NCBI GenBank assembly: GCA_032158265.1
Contig: JAVTIF010000004.1
Location: forward strand, 1,922,001-1,986,000
Reading direction: 5' to 3'
Length of the DNA: 64,000 nt
Source of the DNA: Bacidia rubella
Lineage: Eukaryota > Ascomycota > Lecanoromycetes > Lecanorales > Ramalinaceae
The first letter of the stretch is position 1. Each line of letters begins with the position of its first letter. Below are positions 22,089-33,734 of this stretch, piece by piece. The position numbers and the translations under genes were made by a program. The notes beneath the pieces were generated by a model. That model made no database searches. It worked only from the letters and a program-made list of their open reading frames with translations, and was not told the DNA's origin.

Positions 22089-22643
22089 ATGACCACGGCA
22101 CTTCTTGTAATCGACATGCAGCAGGTCTTCCTACCCACGACAACCTCCTCCCTCCCGAACGTCCTCAAACTCTACTCACACTTCCGCTCCAAATCCCTCC
22201 CCATCATCTTCACCCAGCATGGCCATACCAAGGAGGAGTTGAAACCACCGTACAAGAATCAACTGGTCCGCAAATGGGGCCCCGATGGCTCGATAAAGAC
22301 TGGGAGCAAGGACTGGGAGTTGATCCCCCAAATCCAGCAAGCTGCGAAACAGGGGCCTTATCCCGTCGTGGCGAAGAACAGCTACGATGCGTTCGTGAAC
22401 ACAGATCTAGAGCAAATGCTCAAAGTAAAAGAGGTGGAGAGAGTCGTCGTTTGTGGCGTCTTGACCGACTGCTGCTGCGATACGACTACAAAGAGTGCTT
22501 TCAACAGAGGCTTTGAGACTAGGCTAGTGGGAGATGCCTGCGGGACTGCGAGCAAAAGGAGTCATGATTCGAGCTTGAAGGTGTTTGAGGACTACTACGA
22601 GGAGATGGTGAGCACCAAAGACGTTTTGAAGGAATTAGCTTGA
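22089..22643 (+). CDS. Isochorismatase-like cysteine hydrolase (184 aa)
   Basis: Intact single-exon ORF of 184 residues, the normal length of the isochorismatase-like superfamily. The catalytic triad is visible: Asp9 in LLVIDMQQVF, Lys96 in VVAKNSYDAF, and the nucleophile Cys (about 129) in GVLTDCCCDTT. The family hydrolyses isochorismate, nicotinamide, N-carbamoyl or other small amides; the sequence does not tell which. No signal peptide, so cytosolic. The coding strand is C-rich at the 5' end and G-rich at the 3' end, a skew shared with several other intact genes here. In fungi such enzymes often act in amide scavenging; some secreted relatives act on plant salicylate precursors, but this copy lacks a leader. 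Confidence 0.9.
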   Translation: MTTALLVIDMQQVFLPTTTSSLPNVLKLYSHFRSKSLPIIFTQHGHTKEELKPPYKNQLVRKWGPDGSIKTGSKDWELIPQIQQAAKQGPYPVVAKNSYDAFVNTDLEQMLKVKEVERVVVCGVLTDCCCDTTTKSAFNRGFETRLVGDACGTASKRSHDSSLKVFEDYYEEMVSTKDVLKELA

Positions 22644-23781
22644 AGAGTCGGAGTAAGAAATAAGGTATATCGTCAAGCGACCCACCAGTTCTGCATGAAG
22701 GCGAGTATGCCAAATAGTCTGTTAGCACAAGTGTAACGGATTGAGGCATTGCGACGCTCAAGACATCCTCAAAGAGAATCTAAGACCGAGGGGCTACAGG
22801 CAGCATTCAACAATCCTACTATGCGAATCTAGAGGGCTGTTCTCACACAGGGTACACTAAAGGGACTCTCACATCACTTCGGGTTGCTTTATGGAATCGA
22901 GGTTGAAGCTAAACTCTAGTTGAGAGAGAGGAGACTATGGTCGGCTACAAGATACCACTAGATCCAGGTCATGACCACGGAGAGACTATCTCCCAAAGGG
23001 AAAAGCTAGCGGAGAAGCACTCTTTGAATCTGCGCAATGAAAGGAGCAATCATAGCCCCCATTGTCGCCTCTCAGCGTCCACCAAGACATTGAAGTGCCC
23101 GCGCATTATGGCTAACCTCCAAATGTCATTCCCGTTGGATGATGCGCGGCATGCTCAAAGGGACTGTATTGAATAAGGTGCTCATTCGATAGAGAAAGCC
23201 TAGGAACATGGAAAATTTTCGCTCACCATAATCCATAGGAAGACTGCGTGACCTCGGTAACTTCTCAAGCAGTAACACCGTTGGTGTTGGCTTGGTACGA
23301 ACATGAGCCCTGTTTTCTAAGCGGCGTGGACTGGCGGTGCAACTGAGTGTCCACGCCGCATTCCCTCGGCAAAATTGGCGACATGTGCTCATTTAGCGAC
23401 TGTGGCGTTTATGCAACAATAGCTTAATAGGATGAGGTGCGATACACATGAGTACAGGATGTTGGAGGCCAGTTCTTGTTCTCTCGAAGGCAATTAGTTG
23501 TCTTGGACGGAGGCAAAACTCAACTCTTAACGGTATTATTCTCAAGTTTCAGATGCACAACGCAAAAACTTCATATCAGTGTTCCAACACCAAGGGCAAC
23601 TGCATAGTTGGGACACTTGACTAGATGCATAGACATATACGAAGGAAAGGGCGCACCGGTATTAATATCTCTGGTGCCCACGGCGAGGAAGTGTACGCAT
23701 GGTCCACCCTGTTGAACTCCATCGTATTCAGGAGCTGGAGAGCAATTGCCACAGCTCTTAATTTACAGAAGGTTTGAAAGG
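22644..23781. other. Intergenic, about 1.1 kb, no gene seen
   Basis: Downstream flank of the hydrolase and promoter of the 23.8 kb gene. ORFs at 22937-23176, 23126-23392 and 23621-23905 have no recognisable content. Confidence 0.45.
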
Positions 23782-25907
23782 ATGTTTGCCAACTATGCTT
23801 CATATCACTGCATCTTGCTCCTTGCTTTGACTCCATGGGTACAATCACTCCCTCCAGGTCAATTAATGGTCGTGTCCAGACGGCTTGTAAATAGAGCAGA
23901 TGCAATACCCACCATTACTCTTAAGCCCCCTCCTCAGTCCGTGCTGAGTGAAGTGGCCTCAGTGAGTCATGGCGGATGTTATTTGTGGTCTAGTGACTAA
24001 CTTGGTAGGTTACTGCAGCACCAGACGGTGTCAGTGGAGGTATCAAGACGAGTACGGATGGTAGTGAGACATTGATGTTTGGCAAAGAAGACGTTGCAAA
24101 GATCAACTCCGCCTTCTTTCTTGACAGGGACGGGGACAGCACCCCCGAAGTCGCTGAAGTCATTGAGGGCTCCAATGCACTCGTGATCAGGGCTCAACCT
24201 GAGACGGATGACACGACTTTAGAACGTCGTGTTGGCCCTGCAATTTTCGGTGCTCTGGCTGTATTAGGCGCTGCAATGATCATAGGGTATTACATGCGTC
24301 TCTATAACTCAGATCAGTACATGCCTGTTCCTCTAGACAAAGAAATCGTGAGCTCGGCAAGCGAGGTCGCCTCTTCGAGTACTCTCGCCCTGGCCTTTGA
24401 AGACGGACACATCGCAACCTATACTTTCTCAAATGGCCACGTTACTGCACCCACGGGCACGCTCCCTCCACCACCAGCACATTTGGGCGTTGAGATCGAT
24501 GATGGTATGTTTCGCGTTGATCTGCCGAAGAAGATAAGCGATGTCATCTCAGACCCAGCGAAAATTCCTGAGACCTGCAAGCAGCAATTCATCATAGCGA
24601 ACAGTGATAACAAGCCGATGATGGGGTGTGTGATTGAGTGGACTCAGAGCATCCTCGCCAACCCCACGGTCGGGTTGGTTCGAGAAATTCTTGGCTCCCT
24701 ACTCGACTTCACTGATGGGACTAAGGGACTCTATTATCTAGAGACCTTGATATTCATCACCTTCACGGGTATTTGGCACCTGGTTGATATGCTTGTGCTC
24801 GTCACGGAGCAGACCACTATGTCGCTGGTAGAGCGAATTTTGCACGGCCTTCTTAGCGTGGTCTTGTTTGGATCGCTGTACTTCAGCGGGGCGCGTGGTG
24901 GAGAGATGACCCTTGCTGACTACGTTCAGATTATTGCCGCCAACGGAGCTGTTCAGGTTGCCTGGCAGCGCTACCTGCTGTTTTCATCCCTGCCTCCCGG
25001 GATTCCAGACCTTCAGAAGCCGCCTGGGAACCCCAAAGCCTCAGCACCATACCCAGACAAATATTTCGGACCTCTTGATATTGATTTCCGACTGTTGGTA
25101 GCTGCGAACACTGGGCCAGTACTACTTTGGAAGTTGTACCTTGGTGGCACCAACACGGAGCTTAACAACCAATGGGTCTGGGCAGATCCAGGCTGGAATA
25201 AGTTGCCGAGTAATGTCGGAGATCTTGACTTCTTCTGGTGCCCAAGCGACAACTTAGATCTCTTCCAAATCAAGTACCAGGGCCAGCAATTCAAAGGACC
25301 CGACGGGAAGTTGGGTGTCGATAACATCTGGCACTGGACCGTGGACTCCAAGGCCGGCAACAAGTTTTCTTGCAACGACGTCTCCGTACCTACGGGTACC
25401 GGTAGCACAGAGAAGAGGCAGGTCCGATGCTCCCTGCGGAATCAGCCATCTGCCGATAACGGGAAATTCCGCATCCAATTCGAGCACCGCATCTACAAAC
25501 CAAAAGACAAAAAAGCCTACCTAAAAATGTGGTTCAAGGTCTTCACCGAGGACCTCAAGGAAGTCATCTTCTCAGACACAGGGTATGATAAGGGGAACGG
25601 CCAATTTGACCTCTGGTTCCCCGCCGAGAGCTCTCCCGACAAGGAGAAATGGTACGTGCCGTTGCAAGAGGCGAAAGGACACATTCGTGTCACGATCTCG
25701 GATGGGTGGGATCCTAAGAAGGCGAAATATTTGATTGCGCATCCGGAAGGTTTCCACTTGTTCGTGTCGAACGACGGGGATGGTTGTGAGGGCTTGGGTG
25801 TCAAGGACTGGCCGCCGTGTCCGGATGATCAGACGGACGGATGTGTGCAGAGGATCTCGTCGTGCTGGTTTTGGGATAAGGGCGGTAATGAGCCTACGCC
25901 GCCTTAG
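23782..25907 (+). CDS. Unrecognised secretory/membrane protein (692 aa)
   Basis: Exons 23782-23961 and 24009-25907 join in phase across a 47-nt intron (GTGAGT donor, CTAAC branch, TTGGTAG acceptor), giving 692 residues. The first exon encodes a signal peptide (YHCILLLALTPWVQSLP). Around residues 130-150 is a single membrane-spanning candidate (PAIFGALAVLGAAMIIGYYM), and at about 310-360 a second hydrophobic zone (LIFITFTGIWHLVDMLVLV, then LLSVVLFGSLYF). The C-terminal 300 residues are soluble, Trp- and Cys-containing (FWCPSDNLDLF, KFSCNDV, CWFWDKGG at the end). I do not recognise the family. A cell-surface or secretory-pathway protein is inferred from topology only. Codon use is normal for the window and no frame break is seen. 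Confidence 0.75.
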
Positions 25908-26408
25908 CTTCGGGTTCTAGTTCTATGAGTTCTCGGCGGTAGACTATTGCGCATGTAGTGGAAAGATGGGAGGGATGAGAAATATAAATAGTAACCAAGG
26001 CAGAATTTATGTTAATCCGAAAAGAGCTTGATCTAGAGAAGAGCTTGGTAATAACGCAGCGACCAATCGTTTAAAGTTGATGAGACACCAAGAAGGGAGA
26101 TGATGCTTTCCGGACGTAAGACTCGGCGATAAACAGGGTTTCTCAAAGCTCAATTGCAAATTAATTCACAACTCTGCACTTGTTCACCCACAACTCTTAG
26201 ATTCATTCGGCGGATTTAACTGCGAGTCAGTCCAAGACCCAATTCGCTGACTGTTGTCTGGAATGAAGACTCTCAATTATCGAAGACTTGAAGTCCGGTG
26301 AAAGCACCAAGCCCCACGTCCATAAATTTCCCCACCGAAGCTCCCAACTACCTCCCAACGTTCATTCAAATCAGCAACTACTAGGGCCTTCACGACGAAA
26401 CACAAATC
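25908..26408. other. Intergenic, promoter of the DUF89-type gene
   Basis: About 500 nt with no supported ORF; contains the 3' end of the 23.8 kb gene and the upstream region of the next gene. Confidence 0.45.
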
Positions 26409-27840
26409 ATGGGCTCCTCCCTTCCCTTCCAAAAGCATGACCCTCCCATAGGTACTTCTCCAACCCTTCCTCTTCATCGCATCTCTGACATCTCCCTTAG
26501 CCGTCTCCTCCACTGGTGACTCCAGCTCTTTTGCCTATGAGACCGCTCGAGCGCGATGGCCTAAGATCCTCTCCACAGCAGCATCTCACATCCGTAGCAC
26601 CTTCTCCACCTCCTCCTCCGCTCTCAGCGAAGAAGACCTCAAAGCTGCGTCCGAAATAGCGGAGAGAATCGATGCCCTGAAAGAAGCCATGGCTGCTGAT
26701 GCGCCACTGGAGCCTATACCTGACGACGGCCACAAAGACATAAAGAAATACAATGACGAGCTTGCAAATCTGGGTGGGCCAACGTGGCGAAACGCGCCCT
26801 GGCTTTTCGCAGAGTGCTACCTCTACCGGCTCATCCACACATTCTTCACCACCTCCATAGAGTTCTGGCAGACCTACGACATCTTCAGAGATGACAAGCG
26901 AAAGGCACTCGTAGGCAGCAAAAAGGGAACCACAGAGCTCGTGAAAAGATTCCTCGGCGTATTAGCCGCGATCGAGAGCAACGAGGCCCCAGACGAAAGC
27001 AAACAAAAAGCGCTCTTTGAAGAGATGATACAAATCTCTCTCTGGGGCAACGCCACAGACCTCAGCCTGCTCACAAGCATGAGTATCGAAGAGTTAGACA
27101 GTCGCCAAGGGAAAGCAGCCCGCGAGAAGAGCCGGGAGAACGTCATCGTAGACGATACAGACCAAGTCTGGACCTTGCTGTGGGGTCTGAAAAAGGCAGG
27201 CAATACGGGCGAAATCCACATCGCTCTCGACAACGCCGGCTTTGAGCTCCTTGCCGACCTAGTCCTTGCATCCTATCTCCTCGAAAGCGGGTACGCCACC
27301 AAGATCACCCTACACGGCAAGCGCATGCCCTGGTTCGTCAGCGACGTCAACCCCACCGACCTCACCGACCTTGTCAACGGCTTCGCGATCGGGACGCTGT
27401 ACGAAGGCTCGCTCGACGCGGTGGAAGCTCAGGAGCTACAGCAAGCGGGACGGCATTGGCAGGGGTTGATGCAACAAGGGAAGCTCAGGTTCGAAGCACA
27501 TCCGTTTTGGACTACACAGCACTCGTATGGACGAATGCCTGATGTGGAGCCGCAGCTTTATCAGAGGCTGAGTGAGGCTGAACTCGTGATCTACAAGGGC
27601 GACTTACATTATCGGAAAATCACGTACGATGGGCTGTGGCCGAAGACGACGCCTTTCAAGCAGGCGATAGGCCCACTTGCTGAGAAGAGGGACGGGAAGG
27701 GTGTGAGGACGTTGGCGCTCCGGACGGCGAAAGCAGATGTTGGGGTGGGCTTGAGGGAGGGGTTGGAAGGGACGCTGCCGGGGGATTGGACGAGGACGGG
27801 GAAGTTTGCGATGGTTAGCTTTTGGGATGGGAAGTCGTAG
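26409..27840 (+). CDS. DUF89 / ARMT1-type metal-dependent damage-control phosphatase (460 aa)
   Basis: Exons 26409-26451 and 26501-27840 join in phase (49-nt intron, GTACTT donor, CTGAC branch, CCTTAG acceptor) to 460 residues, the usual length of this family. The N-terminus after the splice, SSFAYETARARWPKIL, matches the family's DPTSFAYxTVRxRWP start. Active-site signatures follow: LDNAGFELLADL at about residues 257-268 (metal-binding Asp258/Asn259), WFVSDVNPTD, and KGDLHYRK near 380. The DUF89 fold hydrolyses damaged or reactive sugar phosphates with Mn2+ or Ni2+; yeast YMR027W and human ARMT1 are relatives, the latter also reported as a protein glutamate methyltransferase. Cytosolic. The coding strand is extremely C-rich at the 5' end and G-rich at the 3' end. 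Confidence 0.88.
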
Positions 27841-30800
27841 AGGGAGGTCTTGAAGTTTTTTTTGTTTGATGATACCATAGCGATGGATAAGGCATAGAGA
27901 TAGAGTTAGAAACATAGAGAGCTTTTTATCTGGAACGTTGAAATGAACGGCTGGCTTTAGCCGAACACCACCGTCTGTATATGATTGAGCGGCCACGTCT
28001 ACGACTAAGGAGCTTACGGTCCCAGCAGGCGTGTGTAATAATTGTATACGCAGCTCTGACATCATTCACAGCAAAGTACAACAGCAAAGTACACAAGCAA
28101 GTACACCAGGCCCCTAGGAGATCCCATGGATTCTTTCCTCCTCATAGCATGTCCCCGTACGCGGCGCACGCTCGGATTATTTTCTCGTAGATTGGATCTG
28201 CTGAACAGAGTCTATAGCTAGATCGATATATAGATAGGAGGGGTATCTTTGGGAGGTCAAGCTTTGCATTCAATGGATGGGGACAGCGCGAAGGCAAATT
28301 TTGAGCTCTCGATTAGACGGGAGGTTTGGATGGCAGCGGCCAAAGAATGCGGGGGTGTTGATTTAGATGAGGGGAGGGCGGGGGAGATGTAGTGATACGT
28401 GGCAGATGGTTTCGCTTGATGGTATGTGAATCGGATGGGGAAAGTGGGTGATGGTGCTTTTTCTGTGTGTCTACGGGGGTTCGAGAAGAGGGAGGTTGAG
28501 CATAAATGTTTTGGGAATTGGGATTGGGAAGGGTGTGTGGATGGATGTTAAGGGCGTTTAGCTGGTGGATGGGGTATATGAGAGGAGATGGAGAAGGTCT
28601 GAGTAGGGGCTTGGGTTCGACGCTGCTTTCTAAGGCACATGGCAGCGTGTGTGATAGATGGTGGACAGGCGTCACTGGGGTCTTTGATGGCAGGTTTCAT
28701 GCGAGGAGAGGATGATCGCGCATTTGATGACTAGATTTGCACGTGGAGACGAAAATTTATTGCAGGCTTCGTCTTGGCCTTTCGTGAACACCCTTGAGGA
28801 CGCCTAGAATCTGTGTGCATATCACGGCTTCGATATCTTCGTGGGGCATGAGCACTAAGGCCAGATCTGGACAGCTTTCCCCACAGGAGTGGATCGGTGC
28901 TGGGCTGAAGTCTGATGTTGTGGGGATGTGGGGCGCGGAGATTTTAGAAGTCTAGACTGGGAATGTACTCCACAGGATACTGATGGTATCTCTTTTGGGA
29001 TTGAAGGCTTGTAAGAGGTAAACAGGCTCTGCTGGTGAGTGTATACATGGGAGCATGATGAATAGAACTGGAGGATGCGTGTATTGTTCATCAAGGTCAA
29101 AGGTGGCATTTCGAGTGCAAAAGCTTTACTTTTTTCCCTTCGAGATCTCACGGAGCTCCGTCTCGAGTCAATTGGAGATGGATTGTTGGTCCTACGCAAG
29201 CTTCTAGTAGAGATGACGCAAGAAGCGATGCAATCTTTGACGTCAAGAACTGTGGATGCTTTTTAAAAGCTGTCAGGAGCTTCACTGTCACAGGGATAGC
29301 GGTATCGTCTCTGTCTTGCAACAGCAAGAGCGCGCTTGGTCGAAAGGGAGACTGAAAATCTGGGGGATTGGTCAAGACGCTAGATGTGGTGGTGCTTGTT
29401 GGTCAGGATTCTGAGTGAGGCACAGCGAGGCTTTGAGGCTTGAAACAACCAACAGCGTATGGACAAGGTTTTTGCGACTCTTCATTGTTCTCTACTATCT
29501 GTAACTCAGAGCAACAATCTTCAGTAGTCCAGTCGGAAGGCGGAGCATTGTAGTCTTCAATTTCTTAAGACTATAAAAGAAAGGGCAAGGTTCACAGGGA
29601 GGCTTCTTGGCTGAGACTGAGGCTGAAGCAAATTCTTCATCAAGACCAAATCAGGCGAAGGAGGCTCTCGTTTGCTCAGTGACTGTGACCGCCCAACTGC
29701 TTGTCCATCTGGAGGGCGTCAAGGGCGTGCATCTAGTGCAGATCTGTAAAGCTTGCTGATGAAGCCTTTTAGTTGCTGCAGAGATTTTCATACCATATCT
29801 GACAGGAAATGTCTCATACTGGGCTCATCGATAGAGGGCAGAATGAAAAGCTCTGTAGAGGTGAGATCAGCTCGCTGCCAAGGGCGATGGCATGGCTGGT
29901 AGACAGCTGACCAGTAGGAGAATTTCCTCAATGCAGAGAATATTGGGCAGATTTTGGCTGGGGATGAAACGTTAGCTGTGCAAGCTCTGACCTCAATCCA
30001 CACCATGACCAGAGATGGTTAGAATTATTGCGTCAATGCGTTGCCTTGGTGTAAGAAGCCTTGCCGAGGCCCCGCACTTAGCGGCCTCTAGTTTGGCCTT
30101 AGCTCCACTCAAGCTCTGCCTTAGTGGGGCTTAGAGAGCTCTAGCTTTTGTAACTACTCTTTCTCTGGCCTAGCGCATCTCTCTCCGACGCCGAATCTCG
30201 ATTTCGTCGAATTTTGCTGCCCTTTGTGCAAATACCCATCCATGTGTACAGACTTGCGATTGGATGTTGGACATGACTGAGCAGCTCTAGTGACTCTAAA
30301 TGATCTCTGCTTGGCCACGCGACAACTGCACACGAGATATCTGAGACATGTGAATGGCCAACGGCCAACAAAGGACTTTTGATGTACACTCTCCGCGAAA
30401 TCTCTGCATGCAACCATGCCAACTCTCTCCTACTCTCTACCTTCCTCGCTTGGGATGGCCTGCTTTACGCCCTCTCTGTGTTCTGTGTGTGTGTGGCTGG
30501 ATGCCTTCTGCAAAACTCGCAAAAAAAACGCTGCTCAACTCTCCGATGACGTCTTGCTCCCCGTTCCGCCCCCGGATCCAACATCTTCATTTCCATCTTC
30601 TTTAATTCTCCACGGAATTTTATCTTTCGCTCTCTGCTTACTCTCGTACTAGTTCTTAACCTTCTTTCCACATATATACTTCGACTATTCTCCGCCTTCC
30701 CCAGCTTTTGTTCTTCTCAGAATCTCATCCACAATCTCGCGCGACGCCCAAACGTTGTCGCTGCAGCTGACCTCGCCCCCCTCCCCGCCTCCTCCCACGT

Positions 30801-30926
30801 ACCGCCCCAAACCCCCCACATCCGACCTTCCAGCCGATTGCATGACGACACTACTGTAAAACCAACTCATCCCATCCATCTCACCTTTCCCTCTTTGCCA
30901 GGTACCACGAACAATATCTGGCGACC
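27841..30926. other. 3.1 kb intergenic region; strand-asymmetric G-rich segment
   Basis: No supported gene. The part 28313-28720 is strongly G-rich on the plus strand (the minus-strand ORF there is Pro/His/Ser low-complexity), resembling the skew seen inside neighbouring coding sequences. The right end (about 30,480-30,926) is pyrimidine-rich with a CATATATAC element near 30,670 and looks like the promoter and 5' leader of the MFS gene. No tRNA or transposon signature seen. Confidence 0.5.
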
Positions 30927-32690
30927 ATGTCGCAACAACCTCCGCAGTTGACGGGCCCTATGGCCCACGCTGATAATCCCTTCGGCACTACTGGGGAGAA
31001 GAACAACAACAATCAACTCTCGGATAGCTCCTCAGATGAGAACATGAGGAAGAAAGAGAAGGGTGCTACACCTGTGATGGATGATGCCATTGAGATACAC
31101 GAGAATGACTGCTACGACGAGCTGGGCTTCGGCTTCAGCGAGAAGAAGAAATGGGCCATCCTCTCCGTCATCTTCCTGGTCCAGACGTCCATGAACTTCA
31201 ACACCTCCCTATACTCCAACGCCGTCCCAGGTATCTCGGAGACGTTTGGTGTCAGCAAGCAAGCTGCTCGTCTCGGTGGCGCTCTCTTCCTCATCACCTA
31301 CGCTTTCGGATGCGAATTGTGGGCGCCCTGGTCCGAGGAAATTGGCCGCAAGCCGGTCCTGCAAACCTCCCTTTTCCTCGTCAACATCTTCCAGATCCCG
31401 GTCGCTCTCGCCCCCAACTTTGGCACTATCTTGGTCTGTCGCTCCATCGCAGGTCTCTGTACCGCTGGTGGCTCCGTCACACTCGGCATGGTTGCCGATC
31501 TATGGGAATCGGACAAGCAGCAATATGCTGTCGCTTTTGTCGTCTTCTCCTCTGTGGCGGGCTCCATCTTCGGTCCTATCGTCGGTGGCTTCAGCGAGAA
31601 ATTTCTTGTTTGGGAATGGTCTATCTGGATTCAGCTCATCCTCGGAGGCTTCGTCCAAATTCTTCATCTGATCGTAGTCCCCGAGACTCGCTCGACGTTG
31701 ATGATGGACAAGATTGCCAAGAAGCGACGCAACGCCGGCGAGAAAAATCTATACGGGCCTAACGAACTCCGACCATTGAAGGAGCGTCTCCAATTCAAAG
31801 AGATCATGCACACCTGGCTCCGTCCTTTCCGCATGTTTGTGACTGAACCCATCGTGCTTGTCCTCTCTCTGCTCTCCGGTTTCTCTGACGCTCTCATCTT
31901 CATGTTCATCCAGTCCTTTGCGCTGGTTTATGAGCAGTGGCACTTCGATGAGGTAGACATCGGCCTTGCCTTCATCGCTATCTTGGTTGGCTACTTCCTT
32001 GCCTGGTTCGCCTTCATCCCCGCATTCAAACGCAACAAGAGAGATCGCGAGCAGCATCCGGATGACGAAAAGTCGCAGTACGAATCTCGTCTTTGGTTCC
32101 TGCTGTGGATGGCACCTACCTTGCCCATCGGCCTCATCGGTTTCGCATGGACCTGCAGCGGCCCTCCACTGCATTGGTTCGGTACGATGGTCTTCGCCGC
32201 CATGATTGGTATCGCCAATTACTCCATTTACATGGCAACAATCGATTATATGATCTGCGCTTACGGCCCTTACTCCGCTTCCGCGACTGGTGGTAACGGC
32301 TGGGCGCGTGATATTCTTGCCGGTGCCCTCACTCTCCCAGCTACACCCTTCTTCTCGAACATCGGCGGCAAGCGTCACTTGGAAATCGCGTCGACGATCC
32401 TCTTCGCCATTGCTACTGTTCTTGTCCTTGCTGTCTACGTCATCTACTATTATGGACCTACGCTTCGCAAGCGCAGTCCCTTTGCCTGCCATCTTGCAGA
32501 GGCTAGCAAAGAGAACCAGGGTCGTGGTATGAGCGTGGCCCTTCCCACCAACTATGGGTCCACCTCTGCCACCCGCCGTGCCAGTACCGCGAGAGTCAGA
32601 AGCTCCATTGCTGGTGGTGGAGATTCACGCGGTCTTAGCACTGCCCAGCAAAAGAGACTAGATACGTTGGCTGAGCAGAATGGTGTCTAA
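30927..32690 (+). CDS. MFS transporter, DHA1 drug/polyamine:H+ antiporter type (587 aa)
   Basis: Intact single-exon ORF of 587 residues, typical for the family. A hydrophilic cytosolic N-terminus (about 75 residues, Asn/Ser-rich) precedes 12 predicted membrane segments with a central loop around residues 255-300. Diagnostic motifs: WSEEIGRKPVLQ (motif A type), RSIAGLCTAGG, and WARDILAGALTLPATPFF near the end, characteristic of the fungal polyamine/multidrug DHA1 group. The C-terminal 60 residues are basic, Ser-rich and cytosolic. It probably exports drugs, polyamines or metabolites at the plasma membrane using the proton gradient; the substrate cannot be read from sequence. ATG 30927 has a good GCGACCATG context after a pyrimidine-rich leader. 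Confidence 0.9.
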   Translation: MSQQPPQLTGPMAHADNPFGTTGEKNNNNQLSDSSSDENMRKKEKGATPVMDDAIEIHENDCYDELGFGFSEKKKWAILSVIFLVQTSMNFNTSLYSNAVPGISETFGVSKQAARLGGALFLITYAFGCELWAPWSEEIGRKPVLQTSLFLVNIFQIPVALAPNFGTILVCRSIAGLCTAGGSVTLGMVADLWESDKQQYAVAFVVFSSVAGSIFGPIVGGFSEKFLVWEWSIWIQLILGGFVQILHLIVVPETRSTLMMDKIAKKRRNAGEKNLYGPNELRPLKERLQFKEIMHTWLRPFRMFVTEPIVLVLSLLSGFSDALIFMFIQSFALVYEQWHFDEVDIGLAFIAILVGYFLAWFAFIPAFKRNKRDREQHPDDEKSQYESRLWFLLWMAPTLPIGLIGFAWTCSGPPLHWFGTMVFAAMIGIANYSIYMATIDYMICAYGPYSASATGGNGWARDILAGALTLPATPFFSNIGGKRHLEIASTILFAIATVLVLAVYVIYYYGPTLRKRSPFACHLAEASKENQGRGMSVALPTNYGSTSATRRASTARVRSSIAGGGDSRGLSTAQQKRLDTLAEQNGV

Positions 32691-33734
32691 ATACATACAC
32701 CCACAGTTGCGTAATACACTCATACTGGCTCACATAAAGATACTTCCATAAATCAGAGGTAGAGAAAGGCGTCGAAGGCAATCGGTACGTCTCGAAGCCT
32801 GACGTTGGACATGAAAACGACACGATCATGGATGACTACACCTCAGCATTGGCGCATTTGACACAAATAGCTCTTACAATATCCCCTGCTTGCGACGTGG
32901 AGCATTTCCTTACTGGACTATTGTCTTTTCGGCACATGCTTAGGGGCTGTGTACATAGCTGATACCAATTGATGCATTTACTTTTGCTAGTTCCATCAGA
33001 TCTTCTTGTCCTATTTTAGCAATATTGAGCTCTGAGCTCCTACATATTCGTATTGCTCACCTGCGCTATATCATGTATCTTACCGCTTTCTTTTCGCGCA
33101 CATATCGCACCTACGCAAAGGCAATATGAGCAGCCTGACCTCGAGCTCACAGACCTGTTGGCTCTCGCACATTCTCTACGCCCGTCCATTCCCTTCTCTA
33201 TCATTTTGACTTTTGAGTGGCAGCCGTTACTCCCGCATCGATTCACTGGAAGCCTTCCCCTTCGATAAAAACTTTTTGCATTGAACAAGCCTATGGCCGC
33301 ATGATCGCAAACCTTTCCTCTTCATTCACAGCAATTCAAAGTTTCTTAGCAAAGCCGTCCGCTGCCACCAAAAAGTCCTGCTTTCTCTTGCCCCCCCCTC
33401 ACCCACCATGGCGTGTCCTACACCCATCCTAGCCATTCCTGACACCTGCCATCTTGCCCATCTGCTTGCTTTAGCTTCCCACCCATCCCTCACACTTCCC
33501 GAAAGGCGTCGGTGGAGCTTGTCATTGAAAACTTACGCTCTTCAAGCCAAGGGTATAAAAACCTCTTCCTTCAACTACCTTCTTCTCTTCTTCCTCTTCA
33601 CACGAGAAAGCAATTCAAACCACTCCCATCACCAAACAATCCATCCCAGAACATTCTATCAACTAGAGAAGCCATCTCAACACACACTCCTCACTGCAAA
33701 AGACATCCCACGACCAGAGAAGGCACCTCCCACA
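32691..33734. other. Intergenic region, promoter of the duplicated-module secreted protein
   Basis: About 1 kb. The frame of the downstream gene is open from 33408, but this part encodes low-complexity sequence before a clean signal peptide, so I treat it as leader. A TATAAAA element lies near 33554, with CT-rich sequence after it. Confidence 0.45.

Noticed and set aside
31749..32492. Long minus-strand ORF of 247 codons
   Set aside because: Antisense shadow of the intact MFS transporter gene.
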